This document shows positions 1-8,976 of a DNA stretch of 64,000 nucleotides, one piece after another. The stretch lies in the NCBI GenBank assembly GCA_958510875.1, contig OY294067.1, forward strand, positions 192,765,322 through 192,829,321. The letters are read 5' to 3'. This DNA is from Endomychus coccineus. Lineage: Eukaryota; Arthropoda; Insecta; Coleoptera; Endomychidae. The position numbers were made by a program, and so were the translations under genes. The notes beneath the pieces were generated by a model. It ran no database searches. It was given only the letters and a program-made list of their open reading frames with translations, and was not told the origin of the DNA. How positions within the stretch are numbered: the stretch's first letter is position 1; every line of letters starts with the position of its first letter.

Positions 1-80
1 TCAGATCACCAAGAGTGGTTGTTGGTGGAAACTACGTCTATCCTGCCAATTTACAACCCCAGACATCAATTACTCTAACA
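1..80 (+). repeat. 3' end fragment of Ty3/gypsy LTR
   Basis: These 80 bases match the last 80 bases of the LTR described at 35130-35616 and end in the same CTAACA terminus. The rest of the element lies outside the window. The LTR end abuts repeat R in inverted orientation, so relative to R this copy is inserted the opposite way round from the element at 30054-35616. Confidence 0.9.
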
Positions 81-385
81 CGCGCGTGGAGCTCTCTGAT
101 TATATAGTTAATTTGGGGTCAGCTGAGTGAATACTCGATTCTCATTGGACTAGAGCCGTTTGACGTCACGAAAATCCTAAATTCTACTGATTTCTGACGA
201 AAATCACGGTAGAAGGGGTAAAATTTTGATCAGATTCAATTCAGAGTTCTGAGAGCGAAGTCGATTGAGGTTAGATTGTACAATATTAAACCCACCCCAT
301 CCACAGATTTAGTATTTTCCGTGAACTATGTGAGACATCTATGGTAGACATTCGATATATTGTTTTCCCGATAGGTGTCGCCAAG
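81..385 (-). repeat. Repeat R, copy 1 (inverted)
   Basis: This is the reverse complement of the segments at 29675-30053 and 44100-44477, with scattered substitutions, strongest over 95-330. It contains a full palindromic CRE octamer TGACGTCA at 161-168, also present in the other two R copies. It bounds the left side of the first virus-gene block, and the tyrosine recombinase gene lies just inside it. With copy 2 it forms a pair of inverted repeats about 30 kb apart. Nothing coding is seen in 81-459. Confidence 0.85.
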
Positions 386-459
386 ACGATCACCGCTCCC
401 AATCAAATCAGTTCATATCATACACCGACAGATGGCAGCATCGATCCCGCCAAATGAAG

Positions 460-1776
460 TCATTCCAAGACGTGTTGAAATGTTTTATCCAATTTGTCGT
501 GTACGTCGTCATCGTGAGTCGAAAGTTGAACGTATCTCATCGTTGTTTTGATACTTTTATGCCCGATCGCTCGTGATGCATGTTTCACACCGTACTTGGA
601 AAATATTTCACCCAAAAACCAACGCCTTGACGCGTGCCATCGTATCCAATGTGGACGATCTTTTCCGAATAACAGACGATATAAACGATCGAAACGCAAA
701 TGTAATTGCTTTTTCGACGAGTATAGCGTAAGGAACGGCACGTCGTCTGAGACATTCTTGTCGCCGAGCGTGGCATGTATGTCGAGGATCAAATGAAATA
801 AATCGTGGTACTTTTTGCGTATGTCGGACACGAGGAAAATCGTAAAAACTACATCACGTTTTCCTATCGCATCTATCTGACCTTTATTCAGTAACTCTTC
901 GTATTCGTTCCGACTCAGACTATACAGGGAAGCTATCATACGAGCTCCCGTAAAATATGACAATACGAATAACGTGCTGAAAACGATATCGGCTATGTAC
1001 AGTTTCGCGATCGCACGCGACGGAGATTTCATCGGTGAATCGTCGTTTGGTGTGAGCGACGAAATGGAAGACGAAAATAAAAAGTTGTCTGATGGATCGG
1101 TAGTTCGTTGTCGTTGTCGCTGTTGCTGCTGCTGCTGCCGCCGCCACTTTTGATGATGATTCTTCAGCGTTTCGATACACCAAGATAACATTCGTTTGAC
1201 GGAATCGTCAGAGAATACCAATTGACGTTGTTTGTTCAGCGACAAGATGCGACGTTGGTGATTTTTCGATAGGACGTGGAGATCTTTTTGAACTTCGTAT
1301 TCGAGATGTTTGTATGAAAGCATACCGAACCGGTCGAAAAGACGTTGTCGATCGTCCGATGACAAGTAAGCGTCCAACTGGTCGGTATTTTTCAGATACG
1401 TTACTATAGTCGTTAAAATTTTCTTGACGTACGTCATTCGCAACGGTCGCTTCCGATATAGGGTGAGATACTTGACGAAATCGACGAAAGATACGAGAGA
1501 ATAGTTGCCGTTCAATAGGTTGATGTATTTCATATGAGACAACGCGGCGGCGGCGGGTAACGACTTGGTGGTCGTTGAGCACGAAGGGGACGAGTGAGAA
1601 GACGGATCGACACCAACCGATTCGTCACGTATCACTCGGACTTTACATTCACATTTCCTTCCGATGTTTTGCTCGGTGTGTATGATACAGCGGCTGTCAG
1701 TTTCAACGTTTATACGATAGAGAACGGTACGCTGTCGTGATTGTTGAGTGGTGAGCGGTGTATGCGTTTCTGCCAT
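460..1776 (-). CDS. Tyrosine recombinase / integrase
   Basis: 438 aa, ATG start. The C-terminal half has the catalytic set of tyrosine recombinases: an Arg in the GARMI context near residue 278, an H-x-x-R box at His381/Arg384, a His in the GHKS motif at 406, and the presumed nucleophile Tyr415 in the MRYVQL motif. The N-terminal ~100 residues are Ser/Thr-rich and a Gln-rich run lies near residue 215, both unlike compact phage integrases. VLF-1 and the integrases of baculoviruses and nudiviruses belong to this superfamily; VLF-1 is needed for genome processing and very late expression. I cannot tell VLF-1 from an accessory integrase here. It lies directly inside inverted repeat R, an arrangement expected of a recombinase acting on its own element ends. 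A TAAG motif lies three bases before the ATG. Confidence 0.85.
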   Translation of the reverse strand: MAETHTPLTTQQSRQRTVLYRINVETDSRCIIHTEQNIGRKCECKVRVIRDESVGVDPSSHSSPSCSTTTKSLPAAAALSHMKYINLLNGNYSLVSFVDFVKYLTLYRKRPLRMTYVKKILTTIVTYLKNTDQLDAYLSSDDRQRLFDRFGMLSYKHLEYEVQKDLHVLSKNHQRRILSLNKQRQLVFSDDSVKRMLSWCIETLKNHHQKWRRQQQQQQRQRQRTTDPSDNFLFSSSISSLTPNDDSPMKSPSRAIAKLYIADIVFSTLFVLSYFTGARMIASLYSLSRNEYEELLNKGQIDAIGKRDVVFTIFLVSDIRKKYHDLFHLILDIHATLGDKNVSDDVPFLTLYSSKKQLHLRFDRLYRLLFGKDRPHWIRWHASRRWFLGEIFSKYGVKHASRAIGHKSIKTTMRYVQLSTHDDDVHDKLDKTFQHVLE

Positions 1777-1778
1777 CT

Positions 1779-1782
1779 CTTA
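1779..1782 (-). promoter_or_regulatory. TAAG late-promoter-like motif
   Basis: TAAG (CTTA on the plus strand) lies three bases upstream of the recombinase ATG. DTAAG is the late initiator of baculoviruses. A four-base motif is weak alone; recurrence at several starts supports it. Confidence 0.4.
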
Positions 1783-1796
1783 TATCGTGAATAGCG

Positions 1797-1935
1797 TTTT
1801 ATTTAACCCGTTCACCGCCAACACGTGACCGCCATGAGATACGAATTTCACCCTTATAAACATTTCGAACGAGATTGAGTGGTGGGATACTCGTCTACAC
1901 ATATAACGTAACATTCATCGCGTCGATGTCTATAA
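1797..1935 (-). mobile_element. Fanzor element remnant (right end plus ORF scrap)
   Basis: The stretch 1797-1853 matches the right end found downstream of the Fanzor ORFs (core CATGAGATACGAATTTCACC). It then jumps into sequence matching the codons around the VDEY and CSKC motifs of the Fanzor protein, on the minus strand. About 290 bases present in complete copies are missing between the two parts, so this is an internally deleted relic between two virus-type genes. Confidence 0.75.
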
Positions 1936-2030
1936 CTGAATTGAAGTCGTTCCGTGAGATTTCCAGTAGAGAAATTTCGTATGTCGAGTAGTCGTGTTAG
2001 TGAGCGGTCGGTATCTGTGTGTCTGCCATC

Positions 2031-2564
2031 ATGGATAGCTCTTCTCTTTTCCAGCAATTGAAGGAAACTTATAGCGATGACGAATTCTCACCGTGGCCGT
2101 CGTTCAATTACAATTCGATAGTCGATAACTATTACCCTGCTACGTATCATGTTATGCGCGAATTGTATGTAAATTCTCCGAAGTCTGTAAAAGGCTTGAT
2201 AATAATCGACGGTTGTTCGACTATGGAAACCATCAATAACAACGTTATTACCGAAATGTTTGTGAAATATTCGACGTGTTACGTGTTGTTGGCGTGTATG
2301 AATCCCCAACAAAGGCAGAGGACTATCGGAAAAGATACGATAGAGAAATCGTTAGCCATCGAGAATATTTCGATAATCAGATATATGAATTCGTTTTTGG
2401 AATGGTTGCAGGGATCGATTGCCACGAAAAGAGCTCGGAATATTTTCGTATTAGATGCCACTTCGTATCCGTTTGTCCGAGAGTGGTTTTCGATCCGACG
2501 TTCGAAATTTTCGTTAGTTACCGATAGAGATTATTTCAAATGGACTATTCTCGCCGAACAGTAA
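2031..2564 (+). CDS. Unknown protein, 177 aa
   Basis: The open frame reaches back to 2019 through a GTG codon, but the first ATG is at 2031 and gives 177 aa. I do not recognise the family. A hydrophobic beta-like segment near residue 60 (GLIIIDGC), another ending in LLACMN, and a third (IFVLDA) near residue 145 suggest an alternating alpha/beta fold. No signal peptide or zinc motif is seen. It is flanked by the recombinase (divergent) and a large unknown gene (same strand, about 200 bases downstream). An AATAAA lies shortly after the stop. Confidence 0.65.
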   Translation: MDSSSLFQQLKETYSDDEFSPWPSFNYNSIVDNYYPATYHVMRELYVNSPKSVKGLIIIDGCSTMETINNNVITEMFVKYSTCYVLLACMNPQQRQRTIGKDTIEKSLAIENISIIRYMNSFLEWLQGSIATKRARNIFVLDATSYPFVREWFSIRRSKFSLVTDRDYFKWTILAEQ

Positions 2565-2761
2565 CACGCGTTCATCTGTGCGAACCGCCTCCTCGGCCAC
2601 CTCCACGCCCCCACCCCCACTCACGACCACACAAATTATGAATTGTAATAAACGATATTGAAGTTTAAGTTTTTTTTTTATTATTCAATCGAGTATTTCA
2701 CTCTGTAACGACGTGTTTCCGGATTGATACTTTTTTTTCCCCCGTAACGCTCGACGTGACG

Positions 2762-4486
2762 ATGTCGTTACTACCGTCGTCCTCGTCGTTATCGTCAACA
2801 CCGGGTAAGACGCCGCTACGTCGAAGAAATAGACAACCTTTGGATTCGTACGAAATCGTGGACAACGTGATCGAATTGGAGAACAACATGGAAATTGACG
2901 AAACGAACGATACGCGTGTGTTGAAAACGGGTCCCGACCGGAACCTGTTAGAATGGGACGAATTTCGAGCGTTGGCGAAAATTTTGCGATCGTTAAATAA
3001 CAGCAACAGTTCGGTGAATAACGCCCGTAAGCGGATGAAATCGCACGCAAACAGTTGTTCGAATTGCCGAGATGTATTTCGACGGAACGAGAAGCGTCTC
3101 TACAAACTGTTGACGTTCATCAAATCGCTGGGTCCGGCCATTATAAAGTGTCGATATCGTTACGGCAAGCGACGCATCTGGGTGACGCCTCAATGGAAAC
3201 AACTGACCGAGCCGTATTTCACTCTCGTCAATCGTATCTATAAAATTGAAACGTCAAAAACACCGATCGATCACATCGACGCTGCGGACATGCTGAAATT
3301 GGAGAAGACCGTGAAGAATTGCGATTTGCTCAACAAGTCGGTGAGAGAGCAAACGCAAGGACGTAGAAGTTTCGTGAAGCAGGAAGCTTCGCCCGGTCGA
3401 TATCATTTTACTTTTCGGTGTACCGTGCTACCGGCGACGTCCGACATGACGATCGATCAAATCGGGATTCCATACGAAATTTTTCCCGGACTCGTCGACG
3501 ATCTGAACAGGTTTCGCGTCGTATTAATATTCAAGCGAGATCCCGTCATTTGTTATTATAGCATACACACCTCCGATAGTATAGTGCTGGTCGACGGACG
3601 ATGTGTGCGCGTACACTCGGGACGATACAAATCGATGAACATGGACAACGACGGTGATACGACCACCGTAACGGTTATCGTAAGCGAGGCCGTTTCGTTG
3701 GAAGTGTTGTTGCGTATAAATTGTCACCTTAACATGTACGTTTACTTTGGCAAAACGAGAATAGAATTTTCGCAGACGCACGCTCTCCGTTTACACGATA
3801 AGATCGGAAAGAATATTACGTCGTTCGAACGCCATCCGAAATGGGGTCGCGTGTTCAAATACGTATATCTCGCTAACGTTTGCTATGACGACGACGACGA
3901 CGACGACGATGGTGACGACGTCGATACGAAGGGTAACAAAAGGAAACGGACGAAAAGTAAGACTGTCGATATTTTCAATCACGTACTGTTGTGTTTAGTC
4001 CAATTGTACGACAGTATGACGGCCTACGATTTTATGCAATACGCCAACGATATGGCTTTCGAACGTTCCAACGGTGACGACGACGACGACGACGCGGACG
4101 CGGACGCGGATTCGAATTCTTTTTTCGTTACCGATAACGTCGACGACGACGTGTGCAGAGCCATAATAGATTCCGGAGCGAAGGGGAGTGACGAGATTCT
4201 ATCTATCATGAAAAACAAGCCTCAGCGTGCCAGCGAAACGTTAACCGAAAGCTTGAAATACGCCCAAAAGTTTATTCGTAGTAATAATACGATAGCGAAA
4301 GTGTGGCAAACGGAAAATCAGATGCTGCAAATTCTACAAAACGTCACGGTCGATATCGATTTGAACGTAATCTTGAAAATTGCCGATAAACGTACCGTAC
4401 TCGGTCCGGTCGATAATTTCCTACCCGCTTCGTTGAAAATGGACGGTCTCGTAGCCTTGATGATCGACGACGATATATTATTGTAA
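2762..4486 (+). CDS. Unknown 574 aa protein ending in a KxDG motif
   Basis: An in-frame GTG at 2756 opens the frame; the first ATG is 2762. The protein has a Ser-rich N terminus, a single CxxC near residue 100, and two Asp-rich runs (near residues 376 and 440) encoded by GAC repeats. Only 15 residues before the stop is Lys-Met-Asp-Gly (from residue 559), matching the KxDG lysine motif of nucleotidyltransferases such as mRNA capping enzymes (LEF-4 in this virus class). Everything that should follow motif I is absent, so this is either coincidence or a truncated capping-enzyme homologue. The stop codon overlaps a GTAAGT sequence at 4483-4488 that could be a splice donor. The next gene, a DDE integrase, begins 122 bases downstream. 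Confidence 0.7.
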   Translation: MSLLPSSSSLSSTPGKTPLRRRNRQPLDSYEIVDNVIELENNMEIDETNDTRVLKTGPDRNLLEWDEFRALAKILRSLNNSNSSVNNARKRMKSHANSCSNCRDVFRRNEKRLYKLLTFIKSLGPAIIKCRYRYGKRRIWVTPQWKQLTEPYFTLVNRIYKIETSKTPIDHIDAADMLKLEKTVKNCDLLNKSVREQTQGRRSFVKQEASPGRYHFTFRCTVLPATSDMTIDQIGIPYEIFPGLVDDLNRFRVVLIFKRDPVICYYSIHTSDSIVLVDGRCVRVHSGRYKSMNMDNDGDTTTVTVIVSEAVSLEVLLRINCHLNMYVYFGKTRIEFSQTHALRLHDKIGKNITSFERHPKWGRVFKYVYLANVCYDDDDDDDDGDDVDTKGNKRKRTKSKTVDIFNHVLLCLVQLYDSMTAYDFMQYANDMAFERSNGDDDDDDADADADSNSFFVTDNVDDDVCRAIIDSGAKGSDEILSIMKNKPQRASETLTESLKYAQKFIRSNNTIAKVWQTENQMLQILQNVTVDIDLNVILKIADKRTVLGPVDNFLPASLKMDGLVALMIDDDILL

Positions 4487-4532
4487 GTGCGAACGTGTAC
4501 GTATCGAACCGTTCCGTCCGTCGTCGTTACAT

Positions 4533-4566
<34 letters not shown>

Positions 4567-4608
4567 ATATATATATCCCCAATTTATTCCGCTCGTTTGT
4601 CATACGAA

Positions 4609-6627
4609 ATGTCATCGTCGAAACGGAACAAAATCGCCGATAAGCCAGATAGAAATAAGGATGTTATGAAGCAAAGATTCTACGATTTATTGGAAGAAAA
4701 AAGTGTCCGAACAAACACGGTATCTTTATCGCAAGAAAAGTATTGGTCTTTAATCGACGAGATTCGAAAACTGCGAAAATCGAACGTTAAAAAAACACCT
4801 AGATATTATTGGTTGACGAGACAATTCGACGTGTTGCGCGTTAACGGTATCGATAAACTGATCAAGCCGGTAGGCGCGTCGTCGGCGTCGTCGGCGTCGT
4901 CGAAAAAGAAAAGTAAACCGATCGATTCGTCTGCCGCGTGTTTGACGAATATACTCTTTTACGTGCATCACGACGAGTTGTTCGACGTCATATACGACGC
5001 GCACGTATCGTTGGGACATAGAGGACGAGTTCGTACCTACAAGGAATTGTCGCGTCGTTACAAAAATATCACGCAATCGGACGTTAAGTATTTCATTAGC
5101 GTCTGTGAAAATTGTCAGCAAAAGCTAAAGCGCGAAAAGAAAAATATCGTTGTAAGACCGCTACTGTTCTCGGAGTTCAACAGCAGATGCCAAGTCGATT
5201 TGATCGATCTACAATCGTCCAAAGATCGTAAATACAAGTTCATCATGGTGTATCAGGATCATTTGACCAAGTTCGTGATTCTGAGAGCATTAGAATCGAA
5301 ACGCGGCCAAGAAGTGGCTTATAATCTATTGCAAATTTTCACGTTGTTCGGCGCTCCCAATATTCTACAATCCGACAACGGTCGAGAATTCTGCAACAGC
5401 ATTATCGAACATTTGACCGTTATATTCCCCGGATTCCGAATAGTTCACGGTAAACCTAGACATAGCGCCAGTCAGGGTAGCGTGGAGCGTGCCAATCAAG
5501 ACGTGGAGAACATGATAAGCGTTTGGATGGCCGACAACGGAACGACGAGATGGAGCGACGGTTTGATGTTCGTACAATTGATGAAGAACAGATCGTACCA
5601 CGCCGGTATCGGTAGGTCTCCGTACGAAGCGATGTTCGGGTGTCCGGTGAAGATGGGACTGTCGTCGATTCCCATTCCGCGAGAATTGTCACGTATCCTT
5701 TGTACGGAAGAAGAATTAGAAAACGTTATCGCGTCGTCACAATTCGGCGGAAGTTACGTTGCTCGCGGCGATCGTATCGCGGTTGCTACCGAGAAAGATC
5801 CGCGCGATCGTGAAGATTTCGATGATGATGATGATGACAACGTCAACGACAACGCCGAGCAAGGAAGCGATAACGACGACGACGACGACGACGACGACGA
5901 CACGACAAACGAGCCGTCCACGTCGTCGACGGCTGCATCGAACGAAAAGTGTTCGGTATGTGCAAAAGTGTTTACGCCAACGGATAAGTGTGACCGGTGT
6001 AAATGTTCGATGCACGTCTCTTGCGTACAAGGTAGCGCGTTACCGTCGCCGGGATCTGCGAATACCGACGACAACGACGACGAAAACAGCGACGACGTTG
6101 CTCTCGCGACCTACGTGACGCTCAAATTGTGTTCGTTGTGTGCTAAAACGAAACGAATCGTCGGTGAGCGTGAGAATTCGAAAACATGTTTGAAACGACA
6201 GGCGATCGTAATGAAGAAAACCTCGGACAGATTGAATCCTACCGTCGAGGTGGGTGCGACGGTTCGTATAACCGTGCCGGACGTCGATCGTGCGAAATGT
6301 GACGCTCGCGCCGTGTTGGCCGTGGTACTACGAAGAAACGCCGCCGACGGACTGTATCAATTGGGTACGCGTAACGGTATACTGAAGCAATTGTATTGCC
6401 GTTCCCAATTTGGCGTTTGTGAGCGGAAATTAATCGATGCGAGCGAAGTGCCCGACAAGAAAATATCTTTGCGCTCGGTGGCCATCGCTCAATCTTACGG
6501 TACGGGACAAGGATTCGTACGGTGTTGGTGTCGACAAAAGTGCGGAACGAAATTGTGCGCTTGTGTTAGGAATAAGATTTTGTGTAATTCGAAATGTCAC
6601 AATAACGAGAACTGTGCCAATAAGTGA
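4609..6627 (+). CDS. Ginger/KRBA2-like DDE integrase with PHD and Cys-rich tail
   Basis: 672 aa from the ATG at 4609; the frame is open back to 4495 across a CT microsatellite, but that stretch is probably leader. In order: a His/Cys zinc-binding integrase N-terminal domain (H...H...CENC, near residues 115-170), a retroviral-type core with Asp near 195 (VDLIDL), Asp near 255 (QSDNGREF) and Glu near 291 (GSVERAN), a poly-Asp linker, a PHD-like zinc finger (Cys pairs near 446-512), and a C-terminal CxC/CNSKCH cluster (638-671). The final cluster resembles that of Ginger-type and KRBA2-like cellular integrases rather than retrovirus pol. No terminal inverted repeats were recognised around it, so it may be a captured gene. 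It converges on the next gene with overlapping polyadenylation signals (AATAAA at 6636). Confidence 0.8.
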   Translation: MSSSKRNKIADKPDRNKDVMKQRFYDLLEEKSVRTNTVSLSQEKYWSLIDEIRKLRKSNVKKTPRYYWLTRQFDVLRVNGIDKLIKPVGASSASSASSKKKSKPIDSSAACLTNILFYVHHDELFDVIYDAHVSLGHRGRVRTYKELSRRYKNITQSDVKYFISVCENCQQKLKREKKNIVVRPLLFSEFNSRCQVDLIDLQSSKDRKYKFIMVYQDHLTKFVILRALESKRGQEVAYNLLQIFTLFGAPNILQSDNGREFCNSIIEHLTVIFPGFRIVHGKPRHSASQGSVERANQDVENMISVWMADNGTTRWSDGLMFVQLMKNRSYHAGIGRSPYEAMFGCPVKMGLSSIPIPRELSRILCTEEELENVIASSQFGGSYVARGDRIAVATEKDPRDREDFDDDDDDNVNDNAEQGSDNDDDDDDDDDTTNEPSTSSTAASNEKCSVCAKVFTPTDKCDRCKCSMHVSCVQGSALPSPGSANTDDNDDENSDDVALATYVTLKLCSLCAKTKRIVGERENSKTCLKRQAIVMKKTSDRLNPTVEVGATVRITVPDVDRAKCDARAVLAVVLRRNAADGLYQLGTRNGILKQLYCRSQFGVCERKLIDASEVPDKKISLRSVAIAQSYGTGQGFVRCWCRQKCGTKLCACVRNKILCNSKCHNNENCANK

Positions 6628-6745
6628 GGTGGAAAAATAAAAAGAATTTTACATTTTTATTTGTTGTTTTATTGAATTCATCATCATCATCATCATCATC
6701 ATAATCATCATCATAACGATCATCCGACGACACCGCTACAATTGA

Positions 6746-8326
6746 TTATTCCCCTGTGGAAAAATCCTTCAATTTTCTCATAATCATCGAATGGGCCAGA
6801 GTGCTGAGCATAGTTTTCGTATCATCGTTCTCCGTCTCGTCGTCCGTGGCAATTGTACTCATCACGTCGGCCTCTTTCGTGATCGCGTCGTGATTATGAT
6901 CTCCGCGCAACAAACAATCGTATAAATATTTGACGACGTTAATGTCGCCCGTTTCTTCTGGAAAATAGCTGCCGTGTATTTCTAACAAACGATTTCGCCA
7001 CACAGACCTCAACGTTCGTACATTTTCCTCGTACACCTTGTCCAAGTTATTCAATACGTTCGGGACGGTTCTGTAGAATTGTCCGCATACATCGTCGACG
7101 TACTTCGTGATAGTTTCTCGTTGACTAGGAATCTCGTCAGATTCGTCTTTGACTAGTTTCAATTTCTTTTCGAGCTTATTGACTAACACGTTGATCTGAA
7201 TCGTAATTTGATATTTTCTCGCATCGTCGAGGTCTCGCGTCTGTATGAATTCGTTTCGGAACCGTTTCATCTCTAGAAAATATCGACGTACGATCGATTC
7301 GAAATCGAACGATAGGGTTTCGTCAAAAATGGCAGACGAAATTTCGTTCATCGCCAAATTTGTCAATCGTAGAAATATATTCGTGTTCGTAGTGTCACCG
7401 CTATCTCCGCCGTCTGGATTGTCGTAGAAATAATTACGGATCAGTGGAACGGTCAATTCCCGAGCATAATTTCTCGCTAACGGCGCGGCGAAATAATTCA
7501 TTTTGGGAGGAGGCGATTTCGTTTCGAGCGAACGACGTGGCCTCTTGGACGGATGCTGTGGTATATATTGACTAGTACTCGGTTCACTTGCCGCCGCCGC
7601 CGCTATTACCGACGATACGGCGGGAGACAGCGACCTTTTTCTTTTCCACTTTCGGCAAACGCAACCGGCGTGAGATGCTTCCGCGCACACCTTACGAATT
7701 ATCGATAGCAATTCGACTGGAACTGTGTCGTCGTCAGCGTCGTCGCCGTATCTGCTGCCGAATATGTCGTCGTATAGTATTTTCAGAGATGTTGACGGCC
7801 GATGAATTCTACCGTATTCGAGTAGGGCGAACGTTAGTATTATACTACCCGAACGGCGAATTATTTCACTCGTCGCTTTCTGATCGGCTTGCGGCAGCTG
7901 TAAAAATGTAGGACGGAAAATTTCGTAACTATCTTTGAGAAGTCGTTTGTGATCCATCACAGACGATGCAGTACTATATGTTGATACCGCGGCAGCGGAG
8001 CTCGTAGATTCCACGTTCGATTCGCATATCGGTGGCGTCGACGTAAGCGTACGTTTCCTAGTCCCCTGTCGTTGCGTTACTACCGATGTCGGTTCCGTCG
8101 GTGTTGGTGGTGGTGGTGACGACGGCGACGGTGGTTGCATTACAGACATGGGCATCTGACGACTATGCCGCGGTAGTAGTTCGAGAGGATCGAGAGGTGA
8201 TCGAGACGACTTCGAGGTTGAACTTGTTGCTGACTCTTGTACAAATTCTGTTTCCGCAGACGAGTCGTGTGGTGATTGCGATCGTCGTTGCTCTTGCGAG
8301 GATGCAGGTGGCGAATTATCGGTCAT
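6746..8326 (-). CDS. Tandem paralogue A, unknown 526 aa protein
   Basis: 526 aa, ATG start. Residues 1-130 are low-complexity, rich in Ser, Pro and Thr. The rest is globular and clearly homologous along its length to the next gene (8977-10572). Shared landmarks include an RRSGSIILTFALLEYG-type helix, a C-x8-CVCR cysteine motif (AGCVCRKW), NYFA, IRNYFYDNPDG, and a C-terminal YLYDCLLRGDHN-x-ITKEADVM stretch. I do not recognise the family; the small Cys cluster could bind zinc. The two genes are on the same strand and separated by 650 bases, so a tandem duplication is the simplest origin. Confidence 0.75.
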   Translation of the reverse strand: MTDNSPPASSQEQRRSQSPHDSSAETEFVQESATSSTSKSSRSPLDPLELLPRHSRQMPMSVMQPPSPSSPPPPTPTEPTSVVTQRQGTRKRTLTSTPPICESNVESTSSAAAVSTYSTASSVMDHKRLLKDSYEIFRPTFLQLPQADQKATSEIIRRSGSIILTFALLEYGRIHRPSTSLKILYDDIFGSRYGDDADDDTVPVELLSIIRKVCAEASHAGCVCRKWKRKRSLSPAVSSVIAAAAASEPSTSQYIPQHPSKRPRRSLETKSPPPKMNYFAAPLARNYARELTVPLIRNYFYDNPDGGDSGDTTNTNIFLRLTNLAMNEISSAIFDETLSFDFESIVRRYFLEMKRFRNEFIQTRDLDDARKYQITIQINVLVNKLEKKLKLVKDESDEIPSQRETITKYVDDVCGQFYRTVPNVLNNLDKVYEENVRTLRSVWRNRLLEIHGSYFPEETGDINVVKYLYDCLLRGDHNHDAITKEADVMSTIATDDETENDDTKTMLSTLAHSMIMRKLKDFSTGE

Positions 8327-8976
8327 TTTATGAGAGAGAATTTGTACAATCGGTGAAGATGAAATTGCTTCGTAGTTCTATAACAAAGATTCGCATGAAC
8401 GTAATGTTCGAAGGGGTTGTTAACGTTTACGCTATGAATTTTGACAACGAACGAACGAAATAGCAAAACATGTATTACCTGGATGATTTGCACTCAGACT
8501 AGAAACTCACAATTGTTGTTTTAGGTAAAATTTGTCCGTCAAACACGACACGTGCTACGGATATGAAAAAGCGCTCCAGGCCGCCTCGTATATATTCATC
8601 GTATCACGCGGAATACCGAGAATTTCAACTGCGTATTATTTCGTAGAAGTCACGCGTGCCATCGATTTAGTTAGATATATTAGGATCGATCGTCCTTGAA
8701 CCTCGAACGCCTGTCGAGCGACACGATGTACGAATTAACGCATTTATTTCTCGAACTATGTGTAGTTTCGCGTAAGATGCAGAACATACTACGATCTATC
8801 GTACAAGTCTCGACGTTGTTCGAATCACAAGAAGCACGCCGTTCGAAGTTTACTATAATTATACGGATTTCAAAACGTCCACCGATTGTACGAGGGGGTT
8901 GTCAAATTCGAGCTAGAATGAATAAAAAGCCCTATTTTTTTTTAATAATTTTATTTATAATTTTAAGATACAAAAG
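8327..8976 (-). other. Spacer between tandem paralogues
   Basis: No convincing gene. A plus-strand frame beginning with an ATG at 8726 overlaps an AATAAA at 8919 and runs into the antisense of the next gene, so it is not called. On the minus strand an AG/GTAATA donor-like and a TTATAG acceptor-like sequence upstream of paralogue A could mark a 5' UTR intron, but this is weak. Confidence 0.4.

Noticed and set aside
4483..4652. Splice joining the 2762 gene to the integrase frame
   Set aside because: An acceptor AG at 4652 would keep frame, but an earlier AG at 4644 would be used first and gives a quick stop; the exon side of the donor is also poor.
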